Assembly: GCA_050949825.1 (NCBI GenBank)
Contig: JBMNGL010000007.1
Coordinates: forward strand, 434,001 to 498,000
Reading direction: 5' to 3'
Length of the DNA stretch: 64,000 bases
Source of the DNA: DTU019 sp050949825
GTDB taxonomy: Bacteria > Bacillota > Syntrophomonadia > Syntrophomonadales > Syntrophomonadaceae
Below the pieces are notes generated by a model. That model was not told the origin of the DNA. It saw only the letters and a program-made list of their open reading frames with translations, and did no database searches. Positions 32,793-42,753 of the stretch are shown here, in pieces. The translations under genes and the position numbers were made by a program. Positions within the stretch are counted from its first letter, which is position 1. Every line of letters starts with the position of its first letter.

Positions 32793-34769
32793 ATGAGGTC
32801 CAGGCGGCTTGCAGCAATTTATATCCTGATTTTTATTGTGGTCAGCACCGGCTTTAGCTGGGAATTACCTGCTTTTAAGGTACCCCAGCCCAGTGTAATC
32901 TATGATATTAACGGCAAGGTGATCAAAGGCCTGGCGGCAGAAAACCAGATGGCGATTACCTTTGAAGACATTCCAGAATCATTTAAACAGGCTGTTATCG
33001 CCGTTGAAGACAAGAATTTTTACCGTCATTTCGGCATTGATCCCAGCGGTATTGTGAGGGCTTTAATCGCAGATGTGAAAGCGGGCAAGGTGGTGGCCGG
33101 GGGCAGCACCATTACACAGCAGACCGCAAAAAACCTTTATCTGACCAATGAACGCACCTTAACCCGCAAATTAAAAGAACTCTGGTATACGCTCATCCTG
33201 GAAAAGAAATTTAGCAAAGACGAAATCCTCACCATGTACTGTAATTCTATCTATTTTGGAGAAGGCGCTACCGGGATTGAAGTAGCGGCGCGCACCTTTT
33301 TTGGCAAGGAAGCCCGCCATTTGACTTCAGCAGAAGCAATTTTATTGGCCGGACTGCCCAACTACCCCGCAGGTTACAACCCCTATCAGTACCCTGAAAA
33401 AGCCAAAGCCCGTCAGAAGATTGTGCTGGAACGCATGGTGACTGAAGGCTACCTGAGCCAGGAACAGAGCCTGGCCATCTCCCGCCAGCCTTTAAACTAC
33501 AAGCGTACCCATTTTGTCAGTGGGGATGCTCCTTATTTTATCGCCATGGTCAGGCAATACCTCATTCAGCAATATGGGGAAAGTATGGTCTATCAAGGCG
33601 GCCTTCAGGTCTATACCACCCTGGATTTAAACATGCAAAGCGCCGCCAACCGAGCCCTGGCAGAAGGCTTGAAAGGCAAGCCGGCTGAGCTGCAAGCCGC
33701 CCTGGTGGCGATTGATCCCTTAAGCGGGCAGATACGCGCCCTGGTAGGGGGGCGGGATTATACACAATCCAGCTATAATCGGGTATTTGCGCTGCGGCAG
33801 CCGGGCTCTACCTTTAAGCCCTTCATGTACTCCATGGCCATTGCTTCCGGATGGACGGCAGCCGATTTAGTACCCTGTGAGGAAGTGGAGTTCCCGGTTG
33901 CCGGAAGCGAGCCTTACAAACCGACCGATTATGGAGACGAGCCTTACCACTGGCGTGATTTCACTATAAAAGAAGCGATTATGAAATCGGACAATGTGGT
34001 TGCGGTAACCGTCAATCAACGCCTGGGGCCGGCGCGGGTAGCCAGATACACAGAGAACTTCGGCTTCAGCAATATCAAGCCGGTGTTGTCATTGCCCCTG
34101 GGGTCTTCAGAGGTTACCCCTGTGGAAATAGCGGCGGGATATGCAACCTTTGCCAATGGAGGCATTTACAGCATGCCTTACTCAATTGTAAAGGTGCTCT
34201 CCTCCAACGGGACTGTCCTGGAGGAAAACCGCCCCCAGCAAAAGAGAGTCGTGGGGGCTGATAATGCCTATGTGATCACCGATATGCTTACCGGGGTAAT
34301 GCAGAACGGGGGAACCGGGGCGCACTTAAGCGCGATCATTAACCGGCCTGCGGCGGGCAAGACCGGTACCACAGACAATTTTAAAGATGCCTGGTTTGCA
34401 GGTTACACCCCCTACCTGTGCTGCGCGGTATGGGTAGGCTATGATCGCAACCGACAGGTCAATCTGGCCGGTGGGGTAGTAGCAGGGCCAATTTGGGCCA
34501 ATTTTATCAAAGGGGCCACCGCGGCGCAGCCACCCACCGATTTTCCCCGGCCAGCCAACATCAAGCGGCTCACCATTTGCCTGGACAGCGGTTTGGTGGC
34601 GGTGGAGTCATGCCCGCGACGTGTGCCCATGGCCTTTGTGGCCGGCACTGAACCTGGAATGATCTGTTACTGGCATCAGTTCGAAATCCCTTTACTGCCC
34701 GATTTACCTGATCTGTTTACCCGCAATCAGCCCGGGGAGACTGAGAATCTTGAGGTTCAGATTGATTAG
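32793..34769 (+). CDS. class A penicillin-binding protein (PBP1-like)
   Basis: Bifunctional peptidoglycan synthase. Seen: short cytoplasmic start and one membrane helix (about 7-25), a GT51 glycosyltransferase domain (about 55-235) with EDKNFYRHFGID and GGSTITQQTAKNL, and a transpeptidase domain (about 290-590) with QPGSTFKPF (catalytic Ser), KSDN and GKTGTT. Length 658 is within the class A range. It has its own upstream region and is divergent from corA. No long Gly/Pro tail is present. Confidence 0.94.
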   Translation: MRSRRLAAIYILIFIVVSTGFSWELPAFKVPQPSVIYDINGKVIKGLAAENQMAITFEDIPESFKQAVIAVEDKNFYRHFGIDPSGIVRALIADVKAGKVVAGGSTITQQTAKNLYLTNERTLTRKLKELWYTLILEKKFSKDEILTMYCNSIYFGEGATGIEVAARTFFGKEARHLTSAEAILLAGLPNYPAGYNPYQYPEKAKARQKIVLERMVTEGYLSQEQSLAISRQPLNYKRTHFVSGDAPYFIAMVRQYLIQQYGESMVYQGGLQVYTTLDLNMQSAANRALAEGLKGKPAELQAALVAIDPLSGQIRALVGGRDYTQSSYNRVFALRQPGSTFKPFMYSMAIASGWTAADLVPCEEVEFPVAGSEPYKPTDYGDEPYHWRDFTIKEAIMKSDNVVAVTVNQRLGPARVARYTENFGFSNIKPVLSLPLGSSEVTPVEIAAGYATFANGGIYSMPYSIVKVLSSNGTVLEENRPQQKRVVGADNAYVITDMLTGVMQNGGTGAHLSAIINRPAAGKTGTTDNFKDAWFAGYTPYLCCAVWVGYDRNRQVNLAGGVVAGPIWANFIKGATAAQPPTDFPRPANIKRLTICLDSGLVAVESCPRRVPMAFVAGTEPGMICYWHQFEIPLLPDLPDLFTRNQPGETENLEVQID

Positions 34770-35142
34770 ACGGAGAAGACGGAGTGTTCATCGCCCCGGT
34801 TCCCGAGCCCGAAACAGGCCATGCTGCCAACGTCCCGGTGTCTGCCCTGTAAGGGCCTTGACCCTATCGACCAGCAACATTTTTATTTGAGGCAGGACAT
34901 CAGAAGGAAATAACCAGTATAATAGATAAATATGATAAATATCAATAAAAACGAATGTGAGACTTTGCTGTGCAGGTCGATATGACCATTACTGTAAAAA
35001 ATCAAGCTCAGTTAGTAGACTAATGGGGGAGCATTTTACAGGTCGGGCATATTGAATCTCAGCGTATCAGCAACTGCGCGGTGGCGGTAAAAGCAGCAGC
35101 CATAACAGGTTCATATAGAATGGAATCATTGGAGGGAATTTT
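34770..35142. other. intergenic region before the Lon-like gene
   Basis: A 373-base stretch without a credible gene. A TATAAT at 34918-34923 in an A/T-rich tract could be a -10 box, but no convincing -35 is at normal distance. I see no strong hairpin or repeat. Confidence 0.3.
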
Positions 35143-37587
35143 TTGAATATCAACCAGTACAGGTTAAAAGTAAGACAACTGCGGAAAAACTGCAGTCCAT
35201 CGTTATTTAGCTTCAACAGTACTGCGGATTTGAAACCACTGCGGGGTATTATCGGCCAGGGCCGTGCGGTGCGGGCCTTATCCCTGGGCCTGGAAGTGCC
35301 GAATCAAGGCTATAATATCTACCTGGCGGGTCCTTTTGGCACCGGAAAAAGCAGTTTGGCCAAGGAGATGCTGGAGGAACAGGCTGCCACCAAAGCTATC
35401 CCGCACGACTGGTGCTATGTGCATAATTTTAAAGAGGCAGATACTCCTGTCGCCATACAGCTTCCACCGGGGCAGGGGCAGGAATTCAAAAAGGACATCA
35501 CATCCGGTGTGGAAGCCCTCATCAAGAATATTGTTAAAGCCCTCGAAGGTGAGGATTTTGAGACGCAAAAGAACATCATCCTCAATAAGTTTCTGGAAGA
35601 GACCAATCAGATGTATCTGGATCTGGATGAAGAAGCCCGCCGCCATGGTTTTAGCATCTCCCGCACCCAGTCCGGCATTAATACCACGCCCATAAAAGAG
35701 GATGGTGAAGCGTTAACACAGGAAGAATACACGGTCATGACCGAGGCGCAGCGGGTGGAAATAATGCGCACCGGGGCCTTGATACAGGAACGCATTAACG
35801 AGGCCATTCGCAAATACAAGGAAGCGGAAAAGGGCATCCGCGAGAAGATTAAGAAGCTGGAAGAGGAAACCGCACAAACCGTAACCCTTCCCCTGTTTGA
35901 CCAGCTGTTTGAAAAATATCAGGATAATGAAACCATAATAGCCTACCTTAAGGATATGCAGAAGGATCTGATCGAAAATACCGAGAGTTTTGTAAAAACC
36001 GAGGAGAGCGTTCCCCTGATGTTTTTCCGCCATATGGACCGGCGCTCCTCATTGCGCAAGTATCAGGTCAACCTGCTGGTGGATAACAGCGCCCTTGCGC
36101 ATGCGCCGGTGATTGTGGAGACCAACCCCACCTATGCCAACCTGTTCGGGCAGATTGAGTATGAAGGCGAGTTTGGCATTCTGGCCACCGATTTCTCCAA
36201 GATTAAGCCCGGTGCCATTCATAAGGCCAATGGAGGTTATCTGATCTTACATGTCAACGACCTCTTAAAGAATTATTTTGTCTGGGACAGCTTGAAAAAG
36301 GTGCTTAAAAATCGTGAGATCAAGGTGGAAAATATCGGCCGGGTGATGGGTTTTACCAACACTGAAACCTTGCAGCCCCAACCAATTCCCATGGACATAA
36401 AATTGGTTCTAATTGGTGATTCCTGGTATTATCATGCTTTGTACGCCTTCGATGACGAATTCCGCAAATTATTTAAGATCCGCGCCGATTTTGATGTGGA
36501 AATGGATAAAACCAGAGGCAACATGAAACAATACGCGCAGCTCATTGCCGGGGTTTGCCAGCGTGAAAATCTGCTGCACTTTACCCCCGATGGAGTAGCC
36601 AGCGTAGTTGATTACAGCACCCGCATGGCTGAGGACCAGGAAAAGCTTACTACCCTTTTCAATAAACTGGTGGAAGTGGTTTATGAAGCCCATCATTGGG
36701 CCCGTCAGGATAAGGCTGAGCTGGTCTCCGCTCAGCATGTGCGCAAAGCCATAAAGGAAAAGCAGGAGCGTTGTTCCATGGTAGAAGAACGAATACAGGA
36801 ATTAATAAACCGGAACACCCTGATCATCAATGTAGATGAATATAAGGTTGGAGAGATCAATGGCCTGGCAGTCTATCAGGTGGGGGAATACCATTTTGGC
36901 AAACCGGTGCGCATCACTGCCAAAACCTTCATGGGTGAAAAAGGCCTGGTCAATATTGAACGTGAAATCCGCTTGAGTGGACAAATACACAGCAAGGGCG
37001 TTCTGACTTTAAGCGGCTACATGGGAGCGCAGTATGCTCAGGATAAACCCCTGACCCTTTCAGCCAGTTTGACCTTTGAACAGAGCTATCAGGGGGTGGA
37101 AGGAGACAGCGCTTCCAGTGCGGAGCTGTACGCCCTGTTGTCCAGCCTGGCCAATGTGCCCATTTATCAAGGCATTGCAGTGACCGGTTCCGTCAATCAA
37201 AATGGCGAGATTCAACCGGTGGGGGGCGTTAACCAGAAGATTGAAGGCTTCTTTAAGACCTGCCAGGATAAGGGTTTAAACGGCAGGCAGGGGGTTATCA
37301 TTCCCCAACAGAACATTACCCAATTGATGCTGGATGACAATGTAGTGGAAGCGGTGAGGCAGCGCCGGTTCAACATTTGGGCGGTGGAGCATATCGATCA
37401 AGGCCTGGAAATATTGACCGGTATGCCGGCTGGAAGTCGGGATGAGAGAGGGTATTTTACTCCTGACAGTGTGCATTTCCGGGTCAACCAAAAGCTGCAG
37501 CAATGGACTGAGCGCCGCAGGTCAATGAATATTGCAGCTCCACCCATACCCAGGAAAAAAAGGCGGATAAGGAGGCGGGTGCGATGA
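35143..37587 (+). CDS. Lon-family ATP-dependent protease (LonB/AAA_32 type)
   Basis: Seen: Walker A in AGPFGTGKSSLAKEM near residue 65, a long helical insert (about 150-300), an AAA core with VNDLLKNYFVWDSLKKVLKN and IPMDIKLVLIGD, and a C-terminal Lon protease domain with catalytic Ser in EGDSASSAELYALLSSL and Lys in PVGGVNQKIEGFF. The organisation is that of the AAA_32-Lon_C proteins (YcbZ/LonH type), not classical LonA: there is no N-terminal substrate-binding domain of that kind. The start is TTG 35143 after TTGGAGGGAA. The ATG of the next gene overlaps its stop. Confidence 0.88.
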   Translation: MNINQYRLKVRQLRKNCSPSLFSFNSTADLKPLRGIIGQGRAVRALSLGLEVPNQGYNIYLAGPFGTGKSSLAKEMLEEQAATKAIPHDWCYVHNFKEADTPVAIQLPPGQGQEFKKDITSGVEALIKNIVKALEGEDFETQKNIILNKFLEETNQMYLDLDEEARRHGFSISRTQSGINTTPIKEDGEALTQEEYTVMTEAQRVEIMRTGALIQERINEAIRKYKEAEKGIREKIKKLEEETAQTVTLPLFDQLFEKYQDNETIIAYLKDMQKDLIENTESFVKTEESVPLMFFRHMDRRSSLRKYQVNLLVDNSALAHAPVIVETNPTYANLFGQIEYEGEFGILATDFSKIKPGAIHKANGGYLILHVNDLLKNYFVWDSLKKVLKNREIKVENIGRVMGFTNTETLQPQPIPMDIKLVLIGDSWYYHALYAFDDEFRKLFKIRADFDVEMDKTRGNMKQYAQLIAGVCQRENLLHFTPDGVASVVDYSTRMAEDQEKLTTLFNKLVEVVYEAHHWARQDKAELVSAQHVRKAIKEKQERCSMVEERIQELINRNTLIINVDEYKVGEINGLAVYQVGEYHFGKPVRITAKTFMGEKGLVNIEREIRLSGQIHSKGVLTLSGYMGAQYAQDKPLTLSASLTFEQSYQGVEGDSASSAELYALLSSLANVPIYQGIAVTGSVNQNGEIQPVGGVNQKIEGFFKTCQDKGLNGRQGVIIPQQNITQLMLDDNVVEAVRQRRFNIWAVEHIDQGLEILTGMPAGSRDERGYFTPDSVHFRVNQKLQQWTERRRSMNIAAPPIPRKKRRIRRRVR

Positions 37588-37919
37588 AAAAAAGGTTCGG
37601 GGTATTGATCCTCATCATGATTCTGATGGCCCTGGCATTAAGCGGCTGCCAGAATGTGCAGATTAAAGAGCTGTTGAAAAAGAACAGCAGCGAGCAGCAG
37701 AGTCTGATCGCAGTCCGCATACATTTTGACCGCGGTGATATGGTGGATGGTTATGTGAGTGAACTGGGTGTGGAAAAAAGCGGCAAGCTCTACGCCGGCG
37801 GGTCTTCTCTCTCCTACATCTATGATGCGCAGGGGAATGTGGTAGGCAGTTTCAATTATCAAAGAGTAACCTATATGCAAATCCTTCCTTTAGGTGATGA
37901 AAATCCGGCTAAACAATAG
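37584..37919 (+). CDS. small lipoprotein of unknown function
   Basis: 111 residues with a lipoprotein signal: basic start, hydrophobic core and lipobox LSGC (Cys at about 22). The mature part has no family I recognise; VDGYVSELGVEKSGKLYAGGSSLSYIYD suggests a small beta-rich domain. It overlaps the Lon-like gene by four bases, so the two are co-translated. Confidence 0.75.
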   Translation: MKKRFGVLILIMILMALALSGCQNVQIKELLKKNSSEQQSLIAVRIHFDRGDMVDGYVSELGVEKSGKLYAGGSSLSYIYDAQGNVVGSFNYQRVTYMQILPLGDENPAKQ

Positions 37920-38060
37920 AAGAGCAATCTACGATAGACTTAGCAGAGATATAAACTGTGTTATGGGGGACGCTTCCATAATACGGCGCGGTGCGCAGAG
38001 CATCAGCAGATAGAAGAGGAAAGAACGGGGAACACCGGAAAAAGGAAGGGGTATCAGAGC

Positions 38061-39770
38061 ATGGGATTTATTGAGTCCTTGTTGCGCAGGATCAGTGTGC
38101 GGGTGCGCCTGATTGTGGCCTTCACTCTCATCCTGGCAGCGGTAACCGGCATAATGGGCTATTATGCCACCGAGGTAATGTCCGAAAAGATTCTAATGAC
38201 CGCGCAGCAAAAGCTGCAATCTGACCTGGCCATGGGCCGCCAGATCTTGGAAGATACATATCCGGGCGACTGGCAGATCATAGACGGACAGTTGTACAAA
38301 GGTTCTACTTTAATCGATGGTAATTATGAAGTGGTCGATCGCATCGGGGAGTTGACCGGTGACACCTGCACCATCTTTCGCGGGGACACGCGGGTGGCAA
38401 CGAATGTCATGAAAGATGGGCAAAGGGCGATTAATACCCAGGTTTCCGCACAGGTCGGCGAGGTGGTTCTGCAGCAAGGGCAGTCCTACCTGGGACGTGC
38501 CGAGGTGGTCGGGGTTTGGAACGAAGCCGCCTACGAGCCGATTAGAGATTCCTCGGGAAAGTCGATCGGCATATGGTATGTTGGGGTCCCGGCAACCCCT
38601 TATGAAGAAGCGGTCAACAAATTCCGCCTGGCCATGGTTACATACTCTGTTATCGGTATAGTTCTGGGCTTTTTAGCCGCATTTCTGTTGGCTTACACCG
38701 TTTATATGCCCTTGCGAAGAATCAGCCTGTCGGTGGAAAAATCCAGCCAGGGGGATCTAACCCAGCGCATTCCTGTTAATGCCCATGACGAACCCGGCAA
38801 ACTGGCGGTCATGTTCAACACCATGTTGGAACGCATGGCTGATCTTATCGGTAAAACCTGCGCTTTGGCCTCCAATGTCAGCCGCTCCACAAATCAGGTG
38901 GCGCAGTTGTCGGAAACCAGCACCACATTGATGTCCAATATGAGCAATCAGGCTGAAGCCCTGATTCGCACTGCCGGGGAACAGACAGAACTGGCACTGA
39001 ATTCGCGCAGCACCATTGGGGAAATGGCGGTAGGCATTCAGCAGGTGGCGGCCAGTGCCCAGGAAGTGGCCAGCTCGGTATCCACCGCCAGTAAAAAGGC
39101 GGAGGAAGGCGAACGCCAGATTGAGCAGGCTGTAAAGCAAATTGAAATCATCAGCAACAACACCGATTATACCGCCTCCATCGTGGAAGCCCTGGGAGAC
39201 AAATCATTACAAATCGGCCAAATTGTGGATCTAATCACCAGCATTGCCAATCAAACCAATCTCCTGGCATTGAATGCGGCTATTGAGGCCGCTCGAGCTG
39301 GGGAAATGGGACGAGGCTTTGCCGTCGTGGCCGATGAAGTACGCCAACTGGCGGAAGAATCCGGGGAAGCCGCCCAGCGCATTGCTCAACTTATCCGAGA
39401 AATCCAGCATGAATCGGAGAAAGCCGTGGAGGCTATGCAGGAGGGTACCAGAGAAGTGGCCAAAGGCACCGAGGTGGTCTCACAGGCCGGCGAGGCTTTT
39501 CACTATATCATCCAGGCCGTTAATCAGGTTAAAGGGCAGATCGAAGAAGTATCCAGCGCGGGTCAACAGATGGCGGCCGGTGCGGAAATGGCTATGAAAT
39601 CGGTGGACAACACCGCCAATGCGGCACAAAACAACGCAGAGACGGTTAAGGTCATGAGCCAGTTGGCCGGCAAACAGTTGGAGGAGATCAATCAGGTCAA
39701 CCAATCCGTTGCTGACCTAAACCGTCTGGTGGCCGACCTGCAAAACGCAGTTGCATTCTTTAAGGTTTAA
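38061..39770 (+). CDS. methyl-accepting chemotaxis protein
   Basis: Transmembrane chemoreceptor of 569 residues. Seen: a first membrane helix (about 14-35), an extracellular Cache-like sensor with the DTCTIFRGDTRVATNV pattern (about 40-190), a second membrane helix (about 195-218), a HAMP domain (about 219-270) and a cytoplasmic coiled-coil signalling domain with the conserved hairpin tip IANQTNLLALNAAIEAARAGEMGRGFAVVADEVRQLAEES split across its length. The ligand cannot be inferred. No che genes are nearby. Confidence 0.93.
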   Translation: MGFIESLLRRISVRVRLIVAFTLILAAVTGIMGYYATEVMSEKILMTAQQKLQSDLAMGRQILEDTYPGDWQIIDGQLYKGSTLIDGNYEVVDRIGELTGDTCTIFRGDTRVATNVMKDGQRAINTQVSAQVGEVVLQQGQSYLGRAEVVGVWNEAAYEPIRDSSGKSIGIWYVGVPATPYEEAVNKFRLAMVTYSVIGIVLGFLAAFLLAYTVYMPLRRISLSVEKSSQGDLTQRIPVNAHDEPGKLAVMFNTMLERMADLIGKTCALASNVSRSTNQVAQLSETSTTLMSNMSNQAEALIRTAGEQTELALNSRSTIGEMAVGIQQVAASAQEVASSVSTASKKAEEGERQIEQAVKQIEIISNNTDYTASIVEALGDKSLQIGQIVDLITSIANQTNLLALNAAIEAARAGEMGRGFAVVADEVRQLAEESGEAAQRIAQLIREIQHESEKAVEAMQEGTREVAKGTEVVSQAGEAFHYIIQAVNQVKGQIEEVSSAGQQMAAGAEMAMKSVDNTANAAQNNAETVKVMSQLAGKQLEEINQVNQSVADLNRLVADLQNAVAFFKV

Positions 39771-39863
39771 ATTTGTATCGTGGAGACAGTACCTGCAAAA
39801 CGGTTTCGACAGATTCTCATCGTGGGGACAGGCACAAGGTTTTAAAGAACATGAAGGTGATGT

Positions 39864-39889
39864 GAGGCTATCCCTGCAGGGACAGCCTC
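39864..39889 (+). terminator. hairpin after the chemoreceptor gene
   Basis: GAGGCT (39864-39869) and AGCCTC (39884-39889) enclose TCCC/GGGA, giving a stem of about 10 pairs with one mismatch. Only a weak T-rich tail follows (TTGCCATTAT), so termination is uncertain. Just upstream is GTGGGGACAGGCAC, a fragment of the dispersed repeat family. Confidence 0.4.
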
Positions 39890-39908
39890 TTGCCATTATG
39901 GGGGGTCT

Positions 39909-40592
39909 ATGCAAGGCAAATTGCTAGTAAAACCAACCATCATTAAAGGTCTGCCTGGATTCGAACTATTGATTCGGGATGCCAACATTACCGTACAGGA
40001 ATTGCTGTTCGAATTGAATCAGGCCTATCAGGAACAAGACTTGCCCCGCTTGTGGCCCCATAAGTCCGGGGACAGTACCGGGACTTATGGTGATTGTGAA
40101 GGCTGCAGTCTGTGCTGTCAGGAGCGTTTGCCGGTGACCTCCATAGATGTGCTCCAGATCCGTAAAGCACTGGGGCTTGATGCTATGGAGGTATTCGGTT
40201 TCCTGTGGGTAGAGGTGCAAGGTCCGGCGGTGGACATTACCTTGCGTCGCCGGAAGCAAAGGTGCATTTTCCTCGATCAGCAGGGCCGATGCAAAATCTA
40301 CAATCAGCGCCCTCTGGCCTGTCAGACCTATCTCTGTTGCCAGACCGGTCCCCGTTTTCAGGAAATGCGCAGCCAGATTATAAATGCAGGGATGGATGAG
40401 CTGGTCCGGTACAGCCTGGCCGCCTTTCACCAAAGCGACCGCCTGTTCCCCATTGATCGTGCTTACAGCCCGCGGATCAACCATCGGGATTGGCAAAAGG
40501 GCTATTTTACCGGAAAAACCAATTATCAGCAGCTCAAACTGGCCCGGGTACTGTCTTTTGGTTTATGGCATAGCATGCTACTATTAGAGTAA
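39909..40592 (+). CDS. YkgJ-family cysteine cluster protein
   Basis: 227 residues with the CxxCxxCC motif in CEGCSLCCQERLP and a second cysteine group in CIFLDQQGRCKIYNQRPLACQTYLCC. These are the signatures of the YkgJ/FliB-like family that probably bind an Fe-S cluster or zinc. Function is not established. The ATG follows GGGGGG. It begins a short run with a small zinc-binding protein and a hydrolase. Confidence 0.82.
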   Translation: MQGKLLVKPTIIKGLPGFELLIRDANITVQELLFELNQAYQEQDLPRLWPHKSGDSTGTYGDCEGCSLCCQERLPVTSIDVLQIRKALGLDAMEVFGFLWVEVQGPAVDITLRRRKQRCIFLDQQGRCKIYNQRPLACQTYLCCQTGPRFQEMRSQIINAGMDELVRYSLAAFHQSDRLFPIDRAYSPRINHRDWQKGYFTGKTNYQQLKLARVLSFGLWHSMLLLE

Positions 40593-40628
40593 TAAAGAGT
40601 AATAAATAGAGGTGGGGGAGGGATAATC

Positions 40629-40811
40629 ATGGAAGCTATTACAGCTCGTTGTTTACTGTGCAGCAAAACCTACAGTGTGGATGAATCCCACAAGGACTAC
40701 AAAAAGCTGGCAGAACAGAATAAAGAGGTGGCCACTTTTATATGCGACCTGTGTAACTATCGGGTACGGCATGAGTCTGAGGAAAAGAACAAACCGAAAA
40801 AACCGATTTAG
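40629..40811 (+). CDS. DUF2197 (YlaI-like) small zinc-binding protein
   Basis: 60 residues with two CxxC pairs (RCLLCSKTY and ICDLCNYRV) separated by a KKLAEQNKE helix, the pattern of DUF2197/YlaI proteins and of a zinc ribbon. The role is unknown. GGGGGAGGG precedes the ATG, and the C-terminus is lysine-rich. Confidence 0.78.
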   Translation: MEAITARCLLCSKTYSVDESHKDYKKLAEQNKEVATFICDLCNYRVRHESEEKNKPKKPI

Positions 40812-40823
40812 GTGAGATGAGAA

Positions 40824-41591
40824 ATGATGCAGAGGATATTTATTCCCTTGGATGAAGAGCAATCGCTGGCGGCCCTGCTGTTTTCCCCGGCGTCTGCAGC
40901 TCGGGCGGTCCTGATAGTTTGCCACGGATTCCGCGGCGGCAAAGAGAATGGCGGCCAGATCATCCCTTTTGCTCAAGCCTTAACCGGCCGGGGTTTGCTG
41001 GTTGTGGCCTTTGATTTTTCAGGATGCGGGGAGAGCAGCGGGGAATTCAGCCCAATAACCCTTTCCCGGCAAGTGCGTGATCTTGAGCAGGTATGCGCCT
41101 ATGTGCAGAGTAATTACAATCTGCCGCAGATGGTGTTGGGGCGCAGTTTTGGAGGCAGTACGGCGATAGCCGCAGCTTCCTGTCTGCCCGGGGTGTCCGC
41201 ATATATTTTATGGTCGGCGCCATTTGATTTAAACGCCACCTTTGCCCTGATATTGGATCAGGATTATGAGCGCCTGGCAGCGGGAGACAGTGTGATTATG
41301 GCGGATGAGGCCGGCTCCTTTAAACTGGAACCGGATCTGCTGGCCGATATGCAGAACCACAATATGTCCCAGGGTCTGCAGGCTATGCTGGGCAAGCCGG
41401 TTTTGCTTGTGCATGGCGAAGATGACGAGGTGGTCCCTGTGGAGAATGTACGGCAAATAGCCGCTCATCTGCCGGATGCGGCCTTATATATCATCCCCGG
41501 CGCAGATCATCGCTTTAGCGAACACATACAACAGCGACAGGCCATCACCCTGGGGTGGATTGACACCTGCTTCCCAGCCAACGGTATATAA
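40824..41591 (+). CDS. alpha/beta hydrolase (serine aminopeptidase-like)
   Basis: 255 residues. The catalytic triad is visible: nucleophile Ser in LGRSFGGS (about residue 110), Asp in VHGEDDEVV (about 197) and His in PGADHRF (about 230). The oxyanion region is CHGFRGGKENGG. The form fits small-substrate esterases or peptidases of the Hydrolase_4 type. There is no signal peptide, so it is cytoplasmic. Substrate unknown. It starts 12 bases after the DUF2197 gene. Confidence 0.87.
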   Translation: MMQRIFIPLDEEQSLAALLFSPASAARAVLIVCHGFRGGKENGGQIIPFAQALTGRGLLVVAFDFSGCGESSGEFSPITLSRQVRDLEQVCAYVQSNYNLPQMVLGRSFGGSTAIAAASCLPGVSAYILWSAPFDLNATFALILDQDYERLAAGDSVIMADEAGSFKLEPDLLADMQNHNMSQGLQAMLGKPVLLVHGEDDEVVPVENVRQIAAHLPDAALYIIPGADHRFSEHIQQRQAITLGWIDTCFPANGI

Positions 41592-41626
41592 GTAAAATAA
41601 TGGTCGAAAAGAGTCGGCTTGTGAAA

Positions 41627-41701
41627 ATCATTCATGTCCGCTTTGCGGTCATTCATGTCTCAATAGCGGTCGTTCATGTCTGTTCTGCGGCTGTTCGTGT
41701 C
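41627..41701. repeat. 21-bp imperfect tandem repeat
   Basis: Three units of about 21 bases share TCATTCATGTC-N6-GCG, starting near 41627, 41648 and 41669, with a partial fourth (CTGTTCGTGTC). It lies just after the hydrolase gene. An 80-codon frame covers it but has no ribosome site or conserved features. Confidence 0.7.
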
Positions 41702-41776
41702 AAACCCCTTCTCGCCGCAGAATCCCATGAGTATAATCAAGGAAGCTACAACTTACAAGTTGCTTCCATCTTATGG

Positions 41777-41804
41777 CAGAGAAATATCCTCTCTGTCTTT
41801 TTTT
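41777..41804 (+). terminator. intrinsic terminator downstream of the hydrolase gene
   Basis: CAGAGA (41777-41782) and TCTCTG (41790-41795) with a 7-base loop are followed by TCTTTTTTTG. It lies about 185 bases after the hydrolase stop. Confidence 0.7.
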
Positions 41805-41838
41805 GTCCGGGGACTGTAACACCGTTCCCAGATAACAC

Positions 41839-42753
41839 TTAAACGCGTTGGAAAAGGCCGGGGCAGACTTCTGCAGCCAGGCCGTGGCGAAGTGAGAAAC
41901 GCAGGTGATTGAACATGGTCATGCGCTCCCAGAAAACTTCGTGCATGGTGGTGGGGTGGGGATAGACCATGCGATAAGCTGCCAACTGCTCGATGGAATG
42001 CGGTATTTTAAGCAAATTGAGGATGTGCTCCTGCCTTTTCAATACCACCCCGATAAAGGTGTCCAGTTGCCGGGCGAGATTGCTGTCCTGTTCCCGCCGG
42101 TGTGAAGGCACAATTATCCGGGGGTTGAGCTGTTTAATCCGCTCTACGGAACAAATAAGATCATCGATATCGGCACTATTGCTTCCCAACCAGGGACCTG
42201 CTGCGACCAGGTCCAGGTCGGCACTAAACAGCACCCCTTCCCGTTCAATAAAAAATCCATAATGCCCGGAGGTGTGTCCAGGCAGATGCAAAGCCCTCAC
42301 TTTTATAGTGCCGCTGTCCCAGCAGTCCATATCGCTAAAAGTGCCCGCCAGGGGAATAATTTGAAATCCGGGGGCCAGTGGAACATCTTCAGGTGGGGGA
42401 AATATTGTGGTGAAATTCTCCCGCTCGATCCCCGGCATCAACTTATGCCAATTGCTGTAACCATTAAAGTCAGCATAGGCCTTTTCGTCCTTGTAGCAGT
42501 TCTCCTCCTGCCAGCCGGCCAAAACCTTAGCCTGTTTAAAACAAGCGCTGCTGTGTACATGATCAAAATGAGAATGGCTCAAGAGCACCCAGTGCACCTG
42601 ATCGGCAGCTATTTCAGCAAAGGCATTGACGCCTGCTCCGGCATCAATGACAATTGGCTCAGCGCCCTCTATATACAAGCAATTGCCATAAGGAAAGCGC
42701 GGCTTAACTGGAGGGGCAACCACCCACAGGTTTTTCGCCAGTTGTCGCAGCAA
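41839..42753 (-). CDS. MBL-fold metallo-hydrolase
   Basis: 304 residues. The metallo-beta-lactamase ligands are all visible: HSHFDH near residue 60, His in LPGHTSGHYG near 165, Asp in FSADLDL near 185 and His in VPSHRRE near 228. A helical C-terminal segment (about 235-304, with HSIEQLAAYRMVYPHP) resembles that of glyoxalase II-like and lactonase-like members. The substrate is not evident. The start is TTG 42753 after GGTGGTGA. It is transcribed away from the rubrerythrin terminator. Confidence 0.87.
   Translation of the reverse strand: MLRQLAKNLWVVAPPVKPRFPYGNCLYIEGAEPIVIDAGAGVNAFAEIAADQVHWVLLSHSHFDHVHSSACFKQAKVLAGWQEENCYKDEKAYADFNGYSNWHKLMPGIERENFTTIFPPPEDVPLAPGFQIIPLAGTFSDMDCWDSGTIKVRALHLPGHTSGHYGFFIEREGVLFSADLDLVAAGPWLGSNSADIDDLICSVERIKQLNPRIIVPSHRREQDSNLARQLDTFIGVVLKRQEHILNLLKIPHSIEQLAAYRMVYPHPTTMHEVFWERMTMFNHLRFSLRHGLAAEVCPGLFQRV

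Noticed and set aside
41600..41842. 80-codon plus-strand frame after the hydrolase gene
   Set aside because: It runs through the 21-bp repeat and a terminator, lacks a ribosome site and has no recognisable sequence.
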